Below, piece after piece: positions 52,954-62,694 of a stretch of DNA of 64,000 bases. Source of the stretch: Jeotgalibacillus soli (GTDB lineage Bacteria; Bacillota; Bacilli; Bacillales; Jeotgalibacillaceae); the NCBI RefSeq assembly GCF_000829435.1, contig NZ_JXRP01000019.1, forward strand, positions 1-64,000, read 5' to 3'. The translations under genes were made by a program, and so were the position numbers. Positions within the stretch are counted from its first letter, which is position 1; each line of letters begins with the position of its first letter. The notes under the pieces were generated by a model. The model did not search any database. It saw only the letters and a list, made by a program, of their open reading frames with translations, and was not told the origin of the DNA.

Positions 52954-54879
52954 TTAGGGCTGAAGTGTTTTTGGCGGAACTGGCAACACAGCTGTAAGCT
53001 CATCCATCCATCTGGCATCTTCAGTTTTGATAAAAATGTGTATAGATCCAGCATCAAATGAAGTTCGAATCAGCCTGCCGATTCCCTGTTGAAATCTCAA
53101 CAGCATATAAGGAAGATCGACATCCATAAGCGGATCATTTACATGCTTTCGCTTTGCCTCAAAGACAGGATCTTTTGGCGGGAATGGAAGAGAATCAATA
53201 ATGACCTGACTTAACGATTCCCCCGGAACATCGAGTCCTTCCCATAAATGATGAGAGCTTAATATGCTTGATTCATTCAGTTGAAACTTTTCGACCAAGG
53301 TACTTATTTCTTCGTCACCCTCAAAATAGATTGGCGATCGGTTTATTCCATGAGATGAGGCAAACCTGAACAGATCCTGATCTTCTTTTGAGTTAAATAA
53401 AAGGAGACTGCCCTTTTGATGAGCATTTAATAATTCTACTTGAATGTCGCCTTTTGAAATTTCATCAATAATATGAATGTTTACGTCCATTGATTCTTCA
53501 TAATCGAACGGTGAAGAAACAGAGAAGGCATCATACTTGTCGATCCCCAGACTATTGGCTAAATAAGAAAAATCTCCTTTAACAGCCAGAGTGGCTGATG
53601 AAAAGATAAAGGGAATTGATTTTGAGAAAACCTCTTCACGTAAAATGTCTTCTACAAGTCTTGGCATAATGACAAGTGTTTCATCTGATCCAGATTCTTC
53701 AAGCCAAATAATAGCACCATCATCTTCTACAAATAACTTTAATGAAAATAGCACCTGTTCAAGGTATTCTTCAACTATTTTTAAATCATATTCGTCTATT
53801 ACATATAGCTCTGACTCAAAAACAAGCTCTTCTAGAAGCTCATCTATACTGGCCTTTAACGTCATAGAACTTGATATAAGATCAGGATGACGGTTTATGG
53901 AACGGCGTTCAGACGCATTCTCACGATCTGTATGACGACTAATTTTTGCAAACCAATCATCATGCTGTTCAATAATACGGTCGACTAGATAAAGTGTCTT
54001 TTCTCTTATATTATTACTTGATAATTTATCTAATACGACAGATAAATTTGATAATGAGGTCCGATAAGTTAAGGCTTTTTGTGCTGCAAATTCAAGTAAA
54101 TGACCCTCATCAAAAATAACGGCACTAGCTTCTGGTAAAAGTGGGAGCTGCCCTTCTCTCTTTCTAGCATCCTTTGTCCAAACATGTTCCATATAAAAAT
54201 CGTGCGAACACACGATTAAATCCCCAGCCGCACGGTAAAATTCGCGATTCAATGTCTGACCGCATCGATGTCTAAGTTCACATGAAAGACAATCCTGAAG
54301 AGAATCATAATTAACTTGCTTCCATTGTTCATCACCTAGAAAAGGGTATTCCTTTCGATCTCCATATGGGTAAAACGACGTCATCGACCCTTTTCCATAC
54401 ACAAACTCAGGAAGCTGGCTATAAACGTCATCAAGATCTTCATCATCCGAATGCATCGACGCTTTTTCAAGCTTTTGCAAACAAAGATATTGCTCTCTGG
54501 ATTTTGCTAAGCGCACATCAATTTCAAGTCCTAGTAGATCTTCTATCTTTTTGATATCACCCGTTTTTTTCACAAGTTGTTCAATCAGTGTTTCGTCAGA
54601 GCAAGCAATGATTGCTGGCTTTCCAGTGTATCTTGCATAGCAAATTGTGTACAAAAGGTATGCAAGGGTTTTTCCTGTGCCTACTCCGGCTTCAGCAAAC
54701 ATAACTGATTTTTTTTTGAAGGCTTGTTCAAGCTGGAAGGCCATATACACCTGTTCATCTCGCAGCTCTAAACCTTTCTCAGGAAAAATATCGTAAAAAA
54801 CATCTCCAATCCAATCTCCTAATGCCTCGTAGAATGATTGATCTCCGGTTAAAGGAAAAGGTAATGATTTTGTAGCCAC
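52954..54879 (-). CDS. ypvA: DinG/XPD-like ATP-dependent helicase YpvA
   Basis: 641 residues from a GTG. Superfamily 2 helicase of the iron-sulfur group: Walker A EAGVGTGKT, DEAH-type box FDEGH, four Cys likely ligating an Fe-S cluster (LCLQK, and DCLSCELRHRCGQ), motif III SSATLAV, and motif VI QGIGRLIRT. Probably works in DNA repair or R-loop removal. Single-gene unit upstream of a terminator; no LexA-like site was found. Confidence 0.92.
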   Translation of the reverse strand: MATKSLPFPLTGDQSFYEALGDWIGDVFYDIFPEKGLELRDEQVYMAFQLEQAFKKKSVMFAEAGVGTGKTLAYLLYTICYARYTGKPAIIACSDETLIEQLVKKTGDIKKIEDLLGLEIDVRLAKSREQYLCLQKLEKASMHSDDEDLDDVYSQLPEFVYGKGSMTSFYPYGDRKEYPFLGDEQWKQVNYDSLQDCLSCELRHRCGQTLNREFYRAAGDLIVCSHDFYMEHVWTKDARKREGQLPLLPEASAVIFDEGHLLEFAAQKALTYRTSLSNLSVVLDKLSSNNIREKTLYLVDRIIEQHDDWFAKISRHTDRENASERRSINRHPDLISSSMTLKASIDELLEELVFESELYVIDEYDLKIVEEYLEQVLFSLKLFVEDDGAIIWLEESGSDETLVIMPRLVEDILREEVFSKSIPFIFSSATLAVKGDFSYLANSLGIDKYDAFSVSSPFDYEESMDVNIHIIDEISKGDIQVELLNAHQKGSLLLFNSKEDQDLFRFASSHGINRSPIYFEGDEEISTLVEKFQLNESSILSSHHLWEGLDVPGESLSQVIIDSLPFPPKDPVFEAKRKHVNDPLMDVDLPYMLLRFQQGIGRLIRTSFDAGSIHIFIKTEDARWMDELTAVLPVPPKTLQP

Positions 54880-54978
54880 TATCCATCGGCTCCCTTCAAA
54901 ATAAGTAGTTCAACAGCTGGCCGCTCTTATTAACATAGATAAGAAAGGCATGCGATTTGTCAATGCATGCCCTTTACA

Positions 54979-56115
54979 TCATAATTTTGGTGGTCTTGTT
55001 CCCCAGTATTGATAATAATCAGTTCGAATAAAACCGTTAAATAGTTTACGTTTCTTAGTTGCAGGCTTTCCGTAAAGCTCTTCGAAAGAAGGATGAGATG
55101 TGATAATGTATTTAGACCAGGTTGGGTATGCTTCAAACGCTTGTCCCATATCTTTGTACATTTGTTCTACTTCGCGTTCTTCTCCTAGCCGCTCACCATA
55201 CGGAGGATTCCCCACGATCACGCCATATTCTTCATAGGCCGTAAAATCTTTTATTTGCATTTGCTTAAATTGTATAAGATCTCCAAGACCAGCTTCTTTG
55301 GCATTTTCTATGGCGACATCAACCATGCGATGGTCGATGTCAGTCCCGTAGATTGTTAGCGGCTGATCATATTTTGCAAGGTCTTCAGCTTCCTGTCTTG
55401 CTTTTTCCCATATTGCTTTTTTCATCCAAGGCCATTCTTCCGAGATGAAGTCACGGTTAAAGCCCGGTGCAATATTTTGACCGATAAGTGCCGCTTCTAT
55501 TGCGATTGTACCTGAACCGCAGAACGGATCATGAAATGCACGATCTGCACGCCAATTCGTTAATTGAACAAGAGCAGCAGCCATTGTTTCTTTAAGAGGC
55601 GCTTCTCCTTGATCCACTCGGTATCCACGCTTGTGAAGACCAGTACCGCTAGTATCGATTGTTAATGTGGCAATATCATTACGGATCGCCACTTCAATTT
55701 TAAAGGTTGGACCAGACTCATCAAGAAAACTCATTCTTTTATAGGATGCTTTTAATCGTTCAACGATTGCTTTCTTTACGATTGCTTGGCAGTCTGGTAC
55801 ACTGTATAGCTTTGATTTGATCGACTTACCAGCTACCGGAAAGGCTGCATCTACAGGCAGCATCTTTTCCCACGGCAGTGCTTTCGTCTGCTCAAATAAC
55901 TGATCGAAACTAAAAACCTTGAATTCTCCAACTATTATTTTTACCCGATCAGCTGTCCGTAACCATAAATTTGTTCGTGCTATCGCTTCTTCATCGCCTT
56001 GAAACAGAATTTTCCCATTTTCAACCTGGGTATCGTATCCTAATTTTTGAACTTCTTTTGCTACAACCGATTCAAGCCCCATTGCAGCAGTAGCAACCAA
56101 TTGAAAAGTAGTCAT
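54979..56115 (-). CDS. ypsC: RNA methyltransferase YpsC (RlmK/L-like, THUMP domain)
   Basis: 378 residues. N-terminal THUMP domain (about 45-165), then a SAM Rossmann methyltransferase with FCGSGTIAIEAALIG (SAM-binding) and catalytic NPPYGERLG. Related to the N2-guanine 23S rRNA methyltransferase half of RlmKL. Ribosome site AGGGTG. Adjacent to rnpB as in B. subtilis. Confidence 0.93.
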   Translation of the reverse strand: MTTFQLVATAAMGLESVVAKEVQKLGYDTQVENGKILFQGDEEAIARTNLWLRTADRVKIIVGEFKVFSFDQLFEQTKALPWEKMLPVDAAFPVAGKSIKSKLYSVPDCQAIVKKAIVERLKASYKRMSFLDESGPTFKIEVAIRNDIATLTIDTSGTGLHKRGYRVDQGEAPLKETMAAALVQLTNWRADRAFHDPFCGSGTIAIEAALIGQNIAPGFNRDFISEEWPWMKKAIWEKARQEAEDLAKYDQPLTIYGTDIDHRMVDVAIENAKEAGLGDLIQFKQMQIKDFTAYEEYGVIVGNPPYGERLGEEREVEQMYKDMGQAFEAYPTWSKYIITSHPSFEELYGKPATKKRKLFNGFIRTDYYQYWGTRPPKL

Positions 56116-56194
56116 TTTTTCACCCTTATTTCGTTTATTTCAATGAAATTGATATAAATTCATTTGTTTTTTTAAAACATCTTATCTCTATACA

Positions 56195-56245
56195 TGAAAA
56201 AAAGGCGGACCCGCATATACCTATACGAATGGCCCTGCCTCCTAA
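56195..56245 (-). terminator. Terminator of rnpB
   Basis: Imperfect GC-rich stem (GGCAGGGCC / GGGTCCGCC) followed by TTTTTTT on the minus strand, 50 bases after the RNA 3' end. Confidence 0.65.
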
Positions 56246-56286
56246 GTCTTCACTTCATAACAATTTTTTAATCTTTGGTACAATCA

Positions 56287-56697
56287 ATCATGATGATCTG
56301 TAAGCCATGTTTTGTTCCCAGTACTACAAACGCGTAAATACGCTCGTACTTGGGCGGCAATCATCTATCTATCAGCATGTTTGTTATGCTGATCCTTCCC
56401 CTTGTTCAATTCCTTGGGGAAAGTGCCCCTACCATAGTTTGAGTTTCTCACTCGCGGGGTTTACCTCGTTCCACTTCCACCATTTCTGATGGAACTACGT
56501 CACTGTGGCACTTTCAAGAGGTTCATACCATATTCCAAGGAACTTAGGTATCACCTCTGCCGTCAAACCAGTCTAAACCGGAATGCCCTGGCTTATTTTT
56601 TGGCCAGGCACGAACACTACGGGCATCTCAGCACCGTGTGAGCATGGACTTTCCTCTGCAGCAAATGCTGCAGCGATTGCCCGATCATCATGATGGA
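56287..56697 (-). ncRNA. rnpB: RNase P RNA, type B
   Basis: About 410 bases. The minus strand starts with a P1 helix (ATCATGATGATC) whose partner GATCATCATGAT closes the 3' end. Conserved core phrases: CGGGCAATCGCTGCAG, GAGGAAAGTCCATGCTC, CGGTGCTGAGATGCCCGTAG, TGAAAGTGCCACAGTGACG, GGTAAACCCCGCGAG, GATAGATGATTGCCGCC and ACAAAACATGGCTTACAG. The arrangement is that of the Bacillus (B) type. It is the ribozyme that cuts tRNA 5' leaders. Between ypsC and gpsB as in B. subtilis. Confidence 0.95.
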
Positions 56698-56804
56698 TTC
56701 GCCAAGAATTTATTATACATGATCGAATTGTTAATAGCAAACAAAAAATGGACTAGTCTGCAACTAGACCATTTGCTACCCCTATCTATGTAAGTTGTAA
56801 GTGA

Positions 56805-57122
56805 TTATCGATCTTCGTAAAGCTTTCTCCCAAATACTTCTTTTTCAAGATTTGATAGTCGTTTTAAAATATCAAAATTGGTTGTACCGGCTGTTGACGG
56901 TGCAGGTGCCTGTGTACGTTTCGGCGGTTCGTTTACCTGTTGCTGCAAGCGTTGGTTTTCTTTTTCTAGATCATTAATTCGTTCTTGAAATGCTTCATAA
57001 TCTTTTATTATTTGATCGAGAAATGCATCAACTTCTTCAGGCTTATACCCTCTCATTGCTGTCTTAAATTCTCGCTCTAGTATTTCCTTTGCTGTTAATT
57101 TCACCATATTTTCACTCATCAT
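56805..57122 (-). CDS. gpsB: Cell-division/PBP1 regulator GpsB
   Basis: 105 residues from the ATG at 57122 (GGGGTG closely upstream; the next ATG is equally possible). DivIVA-like N-terminal domain KLTAKEILEREFKTAMRGYKPEEVDAFLDQIIKDY, coiled coil (LEKENQRLQQQV), Pro-rich linker, and the C-terminal trimer helix NFDILKRLSNLEKEVFG. It moves PBP1 between septum and side wall; ponA is also in this window. Confidence 0.95.
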   Translation of the reverse strand: MMSENMVKLTAKEILEREFKTAMRGYKPEEVDAFLDQIIKDYEAFQERINDLEKENQRLQQQVNEPPKRTQAPAPSTAGTTNFDILKRLSNLEKEVFGRKLYEDR

Positions 57123-57178
57123 TTTCACCCCTACAGTCATAACCACTATCTATATTTTTTCAAAAAGCGGACGACTTG

Positions 57179-57745
57179 TCAATCTGTATTAAAAGATCTG
57201 TTGTTCCATTGCTCTTCTTCAACAATCAACTGAAGATCTTGAAAAGTCACTTGAATAATTTCATACGAGTGATTTTCCTGATATTGCTTCGCAAGCTGCC
57301 ATAGGTATTTAGGAGAGCCATCATGCTCCTCATCATAAACCATTAGCAGTCCGTCAGATTTTGTAATTAAGAATTTATTTTTATTGCTTAATTGTTGAGG
57401 GTTTTCATAAGGCTTTTTTGATATTGCCTCCACAAAATCTGCCTGATTGGCAATTTGTTTGTACATCTCCTGATTGGCTTCATTCCATTTCAATTCGTGA
57501 TCAGCGTATGCGGTTAGTATAGCCAGGCTCAAATTTGGATATAGCTCTTTTAATTCCAGTACAACCTCGCCTGCCCAAAGCTCCACCCCCAACTGACCAG
57601 ATATAATAACCCATTCCAGCCCTTCCTCTATTCGTTGAAGGAGAATTTGTTTAATCGCTTTCTTTATATAAAAAAGCGCAGGATCTGTCTGTTTAAAGAC
57701 ACCGATTTCTTGAGACTTATAGCCACTAATGGTCAAAACCTTCAT
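57179..57745 (-). CDS. ypsA: YpsA, SLOG-superfamily protein
   Basis: 188 residues from the ATG at MKVLTISGYKS (AAGGTG about 9 bases upstream); the longer frame has no support. Fold with Rossmann-like nucleotide-binding pocket (WVIISGQLGVELWAGEV, GLLMVYDEEHDGSPKYL). B. subtilis YpsA influences cell division and works near GpsB. Next to gpsB and cotD in conserved order. Confidence 0.9.
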   Translation of the reverse strand: MKVLTISGYKSQEIGVFKQTDPALFYIKKAIKQILLQRIEEGLEWVIISGQLGVELWAGEVVLELKELYPNLSLAILTAYADHELKWNEANQEMYKQIANQADFVEAISKKPYENPQQLSNKNKFLITKSDGLLMVYDEEHDGSPKYLWQLAKQYQENHSYEIIQVTFQDLQLIVEEEQWNNRSFNTD

Positions 57746-57838
57746 AAACGCACACCTTCTTATTCTAAACATAAAATAGAAAAGGCTGACATGATAGCCA
57801 GCCAAGACATATTTGTATCCCCTGTGATAGGGATCAAA

Positions 57839-58054
57839 TTAAAAAGGACGGTTGCAATGAAAATGCTGATTTGCCGCTGTCTGCTGAAAGTTTTGTGATT
57901 GCGGGAAATAGTGTTGGTGTTGATATAACTGGTGAAGTACTGTTGTATTTTGAATAGGATGGATATGCGGAACTTCAATTACCTCAGTTATATGATTTGT
58001 GCAACACATTGTTGGATGTACGATCGGTGGTAAAAGTCTTCTTGGACAATGCAC
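57839..58054 (-). CDS. cotD: Spore-coat protein CotD-like
   Basis: 71 residues starting at a GTG with ribosome site GGAAGGGGG. His-, Gln-, Pro- and Cys-rich: PPIVHPTMCC, VPHIHPIQNT, HQLYQHQHYFPQSQ. Resembles B. subtilis CotD (75 residues), a minor inner-coat protein made late in the mother cell. Supports sporulation. Next to ypsA as in B. subtilis. Confidence 0.85.
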   Translation of the reverse strand: MHCPRRLLPPIVHPTMCCTNHITEVIEVPHIHPIQNTTVLHQLYQHQHYFPQSQNFQQTAANQHFHCNRPF

Positions 58055-58152
58055 GGTTGCTCCCCCTTCCTTGGTTTCCTTTTCAGGATAACCTTGCTTA
58101 CTTTAAGGTATGAAGGAAAGGTGCTGCTTGACCTATGCAAACCGCTCAATTA

Positions 58153-58245
58153 TTACAAAGAAGTCAACTGATCACCAATTGTCGAAAAAAAGAATGCTGT
58201 AAATCCTATAACAAAGAAAAATAATATTAATATCAATTTTCTCAT
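58153..58245 (-). CDS. 30-residue single-helix peptide
   Basis: Frame MRKLILILFFFVIGFTAFFF then STIGDQLTSL, a basic start followed by one hydrophobic helix. Ribosome site weak (GGGG, 9 bases). Could be a small membrane peptide or, less likely, chance. Lies between cotD and mrfB; the rest of the ~475-base gap shows nothing recognisable. Confidence 0.4.
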   Translation of the reverse strand: MRKLILILFFFVIGFTAFFFSTIGDQLTSL

Positions 58246-58530
58246 ATTTTCAACCCCATTATATTGTATAGTATTAATCTTACAATGTAATAGACGTCCT
58301 CTCAAGTCAGCATACCTTCTCTACTTATGAACATTTTGTGACAATTTTTTTATGTTAAAACGATTTATAAATTTGTTTTTTATTTCAATACTCTCTTATT
58401 TTTTAAAATATCTACCAGCAAGCAATGAAAATCGTCGAAACGATAAAAAACTTCCCTTAATCGGTCGAATACGCAGTAAGTAAAACATCAAACAGCGGCG
58501 AATCCTGCGCTTGCCCGGGAAATGAATGAT

Positions 58531-59790
58531 TTATTCTTTTGGAAATAAGACGCAATATTTTCGCTCTAATCGATGCAGACGATGTTCTGCTGCTTGTATA
58601 AAAGCATCAAGGGGAATTTTTTTTATCGATCCATCTTGATACGCTGCTTCACAGGCTGCTTTTGTGAGCTCGATCGCTTTTACTATATCTTTTACAGTAT
58701 GCTCATATATTTTAGCGAGTTCGATCATGGATTCTCGTTTTTCCCTTGCTGTACCATGAGCAGCAACTTCATGCCATAAATTTATGGCTCTACTCGTATT
58801 ACCTTTTCTCTTCTCAGTATAAGCCAGTTCGTGAGCAGCAGCATAATTTTGTTTGTTCATTTTTAAGGCATTTTCCAAGTGGATCGCTGCAGATTGCGAA
58901 TCGCCTGCTGCATGCAGCCATTTACCAGCGAAGACTTTTTCTTCGCTCGTTTGTTTTTTATCACTACCTAGCAGCTGGTGTGACAGATGGGTATAGAGGC
59001 TAATAAGAGACAAAATATCCTTCTCGTTATGGTCTAATACTTTTAGCATGCCTTCTGGATCATTTCTTTCAACAAAATCAAAGAAAATGGCAGGTGCTAA
59101 ATAACCTGGTAAATCATCAATCCTTTCAAATTGTAATATATGTTTTTCCACTTCTGAAAGCTTTACCGAATCCAGTGTATGCTTCCACATACGCCTTGAT
59201 GCATGATATAAATCAAAATGACCCACTGCTGGCAATTTTGGTACATGTTCTTTAATAAGTGTATGTCTGGTTTGCAGCTGTGGCCAGTCAAAGGATTTTC
59301 CATTATATGTAACAAGGGTGGTGTAATCTACATTTTCTAAAAAACTTACATATAATGGTATTTCACTCCCCGGCTTCGGAAGAATATGCTGTTTTAACGT
59401 GACGCCTTCGCTTGTAAATTGAGCATAGCCTAAAAGAAAAATTGTACTGCCTACACCTCTAAGGCCTGTAGTTTCCGTATCAAAAAAGAATAAATCTTCA
59501 GCCTTATGTCTTTTCGTTGAAAGAGGATGCGCAACAGCTGAATACTGCCAGGCTTCAATCACTTTTTTGCAATCTTCAAGCGCGTATTTCCCATGCTTAT
59601 AGGATAGGGGAAAATGAACCTCTCGTATTAGACAGTAGTCGTTATCCAGCCAAAAAGGCGACACTTGATTGGCCTTCCATGTTGATAGATGATCAATATT
59701 ATTTTCGTTTTTTTCCGATGCGGTAGAAGCTGTAGCACTTTTTAATGAAATATACGGTTTCATACGCTGTAATTTGTTTTTCAAGCTCAT
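58531..59790 (-). CDS. mrfB: MrfB (YprB), DEDD-type exonuclease with TPR
   Basis: 419 residues. RNase H-like exonuclease domain: FFDTETTGLRGVGSTIFLLGYAQ (metal Asp/Glu), LVTYNGKSFDWPQLQTRH (Asp), and HNEKDILSLISLY (Asp). C-terminal ~110 residues are TPR-like (AAIHLENALKMNKQNYAAAHELAYTEKRKG). In B. subtilis MrfB works with MrfA in excision repair of mitomycin C damage. Its start overlaps the mrfA stop (ATGA). Confidence 0.92.
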   Translation of the reverse strand: MSLKNKLQRMKPYISLKSATASTASEKNENNIDHLSTWKANQVSPFWLDNDYCLIREVHFPLSYKHGKYALEDCKKVIEAWQYSAVAHPLSTKRHKAEDLFFFDTETTGLRGVGSTIFLLGYAQFTSEGVTLKQHILPKPGSEIPLYVSFLENVDYTTLVTYNGKSFDWPQLQTRHTLIKEHVPKLPAVGHFDLYHASRRMWKHTLDSVKLSEVEKHILQFERIDDLPGYLAPAIFFDFVERNDPEGMLKVLDHNEKDILSLISLYTHLSHQLLGSDKKQTSEEKVFAGKWLHAAGDSQSAAIHLENALKMNKQNYAAAHELAYTEKRKGNTSRAINLWHEVAAHGTAREKRESMIELAKIYEHTVKDIVKAIELTKAACEAAYQDGSIKKIPLDAFIQAAEHRLHRLERKYCVLFPKE

Positions 59791-62072
59791 TTATCATCAC
59801 CTGCTAAAGATTCAATAAACAATGTCATTAAATCAGTTGTATCTTGCTTTGCTGTCCTTGATCCTGTGTCTGTACCTATACAAGACGGACAGCCGTTTTG
59901 GCATTGACAGCTGGTTACCATTTCCTTCGCTTCAGAGATAACCGTATATCCTAAATCGAACACTTTCTCACTTAATCCAATTCCTCCAGGGTACCGATCA
60001 TAAACAAATAGAGTTGGACGCTGATTATGAGTTGCTTTTACCTGCGGAACGAGATGAATGTCCTGCGGGTCACTCATCACATGTAATGGGATGATGGCCT
60101 TTAAGGAATGGGCCATGCCGATTAAGCCCTGTTCGATTCGATCTTCAGTCAGTTCCTTTAACTCTTTATGAAGCGAAAACCAGGTTGCACTAGTGTGCAG
60201 CTCTTCTTCTGGTAAGTGGATCGGACCGGAACCAATGTTTTCATGGGTATCAAATTTTATTTTTTTAAAGATTGTCGCCATTGCTCTAACGGAAACATCT
60301 CCATATGAAACAGAAGCAAGTGCTGTCTTTTTTAAACAGTCTTCCTCCAACACAGTCAGCTGTACAGCGAGATTAGCGTCCGTGAAATAGTCAATATCAA
60401 CTTCTCCCACAAACGCTTTTTTTTCATCCCAGTCCAAATATTCCACTTGGTACTGTGTGCCCTGATGCAAATAAATGGCTTCATCATGGAGCAGTGTCAT
60501 GGCACTAAAACGATCCATTTCTCCAATTACTTTTACGTGAGCTCGATCTGATTGATCAATGATGACCACGTTTTCCTGTGAAGCTGAACGCAGGCTGATA
60601 TCGTGAGCAGGAAACGCATCACTCATCCAATGCCACTTATCCTTCGAACGATGCAAAACACGTTCTTCTACAAGAAAATCTAATAACTCTTCCAAATCAT
60701 GCTCACCAAAGGTATCACCTTTTGAAAAAGGCAATTCGAACGCAGCACATTTTAAATGATCAAGTAATATCACCAGGTTGTTCGGGTTGATCCTGGCCGT
60801 TTCAGGTGAGGTTTCAAGAAAATATTCTGGATGCTTCACAATATACTGATCAAGCGGACTTGAACTAGCCACCATCAGTATTAAAGCTTCCCCTTGCCTT
60901 CTTCCCGCTCTCCCCGCCTGCTGCCATGCGCTCGCAATTGTGCCCGGGTAACCAGTCATGATGCAGGCTTGAAGCTGACCGATATCCACCCCAAGCTCCA
61001 AAGCATTCGTACTCACTACTCCGTAAACTTCACCATCTCTTAGACCCTTTTCAATCTCTCTGCGCTGTGTTGGCAAGTATCCGCCTCTGTATCCTCGAAT
61101 TGATTTGGGACCAAGCTCATTTTTAACAAGGTCTTGTAAATAGGATAAAATGATTTCAACCCGAACTCGGCTTTTTGCAAAAATAATCGTTTGAATTTTC
61201 TCCTTAAGTAAAAGCCCTGCGAGTTTTCTCACTTCCAAGGTCGCGCTTTTTCGTATATTTAATTGATGATTTACAATAGGTGGATTATAAAAAACAAAAT
61301 GTTTTTTTGCAGAAGGTGCCCCATTTTGGCTAATCAGGGTTATCTTTTTTTCTGTTAAGCTTTCTGCAAGCTCCTTTGGATTGGCAATTGTGGCTGACGT
61401 ACAAATAAATTGAGGATCACTTCCGTAAAACGCACAAATCCTCTTTAATCGCCGAATGACATTGGCTACATGACTACCAAAAACTCCTCTATATATATGA
61501 AGTTCATCCAGCACGACAAACTGTAAATTTTCAAACAGCGAGACCCACTTCGTATGGTGTGGGAGAATGGCAGAATGCAGCATATCAGGATTCGTTATCA
61601 CAATTTGACCTGCACGGCGGACTTTTTGCCGTATTGATGCAGGAGTGTCACCGTCATATGTATAACTTGTAATACTTGCATCCGCTAAGTCCAGCCACTC
61701 ATTTAATTCTGTTTTTTGATCCTGAGCAAGCGCTTTTGTTGGAAATAAATAGAGTGCTCGAACAGAGGGTTTCTCCAAAATAGATTGAACAACAGGGAGA
61801 TTATAACAAAGTGTTTTACCAGATGCGGTTGGTGTGATCGCTGTTATGGAATGACCATTTTTAATCATGCGATATGCTTCTTCTTGATGAGTATATAATT
61901 GACCAATCCCTTTATGATTGAGCGCTTCAACTAATTTAGGGTGAACAGAAGCAGGAATGGGAGCATACATAGCTTCTTTTGGTTCTATCGTATGCCATTT
62001 TACTATTTGCTGCTGAATTTCTCGGTCTGTTTGAAAAAACTTCACCAGATCAGCTAACGATTTTTTCTTCAT
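59787..62072 (-). CDS. mrfA: MrfA (YprA), helicase of mitomycin-damage repair
   Basis: 761 residues from the ATG with GAGGTG 6 bases upstream. Superfamily 2 helicase: Walker A PTASGKT (about 81-87), DELH box, SATI (motif III), GRAGRR (motif VI), and a C-terminal zinc-binding DUF1998 domain with four Cys in CQCQNGCPSC. Unwinds DNA 3'-5' and works with MrfB. A LexA-like palindrome lies just upstream. Confidence 0.93.
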   Translation of the reverse strand: MKKKSLADLVKFFQTDREIQQQIVKWHTIEPKEAMYAPIPASVHPKLVEALNHKGIGQLYTHQEEAYRMIKNGHSITAITPTASGKTLCYNLPVVQSILEKPSVRALYLFPTKALAQDQKTELNEWLDLADASITSYTYDGDTPASIRQKVRRAGQIVITNPDMLHSAILPHHTKWVSLFENLQFVVLDELHIYRGVFGSHVANVIRRLKRICAFYGSDPQFICTSATIANPKELAESLTEKKITLISQNGAPSAKKHFVFYNPPIVNHQLNIRKSATLEVRKLAGLLLKEKIQTIIFAKSRVRVEIILSYLQDLVKNELGPKSIRGYRGGYLPTQRREIEKGLRDGEVYGVVSTNALELGVDIGQLQACIMTGYPGTIASAWQQAGRAGRRQGEALILMVASSSPLDQYIVKHPEYFLETSPETARINPNNLVILLDHLKCAAFELPFSKGDTFGEHDLEELLDFLVEERVLHRSKDKWHWMSDAFPAHDISLRSASQENVVIIDQSDRAHVKVIGEMDRFSAMTLLHDEAIYLHQGTQYQVEYLDWDEKKAFVGEVDIDYFTDANLAVQLTVLEEDCLKKTALASVSYGDVSVRAMATIFKKIKFDTHENIGSGPIHLPEEELHTSATWFSLHKELKELTEDRIEQGLIGMAHSLKAIIPLHVMSDPQDIHLVPQVKATHNQRPTLFVYDRYPGGIGLSEKVFDLGYTVISEAKEMVTSCQCQNGCPSCIGTDTGSRTAKQDTTDLMTLFIESLAGDDK

Positions 62073-62097
62073 CTTTCTCACCTCTCTATCAGTATAA

Positions 62098-62111
62098 CGA
62101 ACATATATTCG
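62098..62111. promoter_or_regulatory. LexA/DinR-like box upstream of mrfA
   Basis: CGAACATATATTCG matches 13 of 14 positions of the Bacillus LexA consensus CGAACRNRYGTTCG. It lies about 25 bases before the mrfA start, next to a TATACT -10-like hexamer at 62091-62096. Confidence 0.45.
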
Positions 62112-62125
62112 ATCCCACAAGCATA

Positions 62126-62151
62126 ACGCCAGCAATTAATTGCTGGCGTTT
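62126..62151. repeat. Perfect 26-bp palindrome between yppG and mrfA
   Basis: AACGCCAGCAATTAATTGCTGGCGTT. On the minus strand it follows yppG but has no T tract; on the plus strand it is T-followed. Possible terminator of yppG or a binding site. Confidence 0.6.
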
Positions 62152-62157
62152 CAATTT

Positions 62158-62640
62158 TTATACTTTGGGGAATATTGAACCGATTCCCTTAACTAAAGAA
62201 CCAAATTGCTGTGCGGTACTCATCATTTGTCCTGCTGTTGTCATAATCTTATTTACATCATAATGGCCTTTTTCAGTTTTAAAAGCCTCTATCCAAGAAG
62301 ACTGTGATTGCGGTCTGCCACTTGGCTGAAAATTTGCCGGCATACCAAAAGGGGGCATTACTGGCGGCATCATAAAATTAGAAACGCCTTGTTGAGAAGA
62401 ATAAGGCTTAGATGGTCCTTCTGAAGCACTGTTGGAATCCGTGTCCCCTTGTTGTGCTCCAAAAGGCTTTGGAGTCCCCTGCTTAACAGAATAAGGGTTT
62501 TGAATTCCCTGTTGAGGACTGTAAAGATCCGTTCCCGCCTGATGAATATTGTAAGCTTGAGGAAGCATATATGGAGGAAACGGATATCCCATATTCATAG
62601 GATAGTTCGCTGGCGGCTGATAATTATATATCCTGTACAT
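62158..62640 (-). CDS. yppG: YppG-like low-complexity protein
   Basis: About 160 residues. Pro/Tyr/Gln/Gly-rich: N-terminal YQPPANYPMNMGYPFPPYM, then several imperfect repeats of the type Q-Q-G-x-x-x-P-x (QQGIQNPYSV, QQGVSNFMM). The C-terminal ~45 residues (SWIEAFKTEKGHYDVNKIM, STAQQFGSLVKGIGS) match the conserved YppG family end. Likely a coat-associated or structural protein; function unknown. Confidence 0.82.
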   Translation of the reverse strand: MYRIYNYQPPANYPMNMGYPFPPYMLPQAYNIHQAGTDLYSPQQGIQNPYSVKQGTPKPFGAQQGDTDSNSASEGPSKPYSSQQGVSNFMMPPVMPPFGMPANFQPSGRPQSQSSWIEAFKTEKGHYDVNKIMTTAGQMMSTAQQFGSLVKGIGSIFPKV

Positions 62641-62694
62641 CTTCATTCACCCTTTTTTCTATACACTATTCTTGAATAGGATTAGGGGTGTCTA

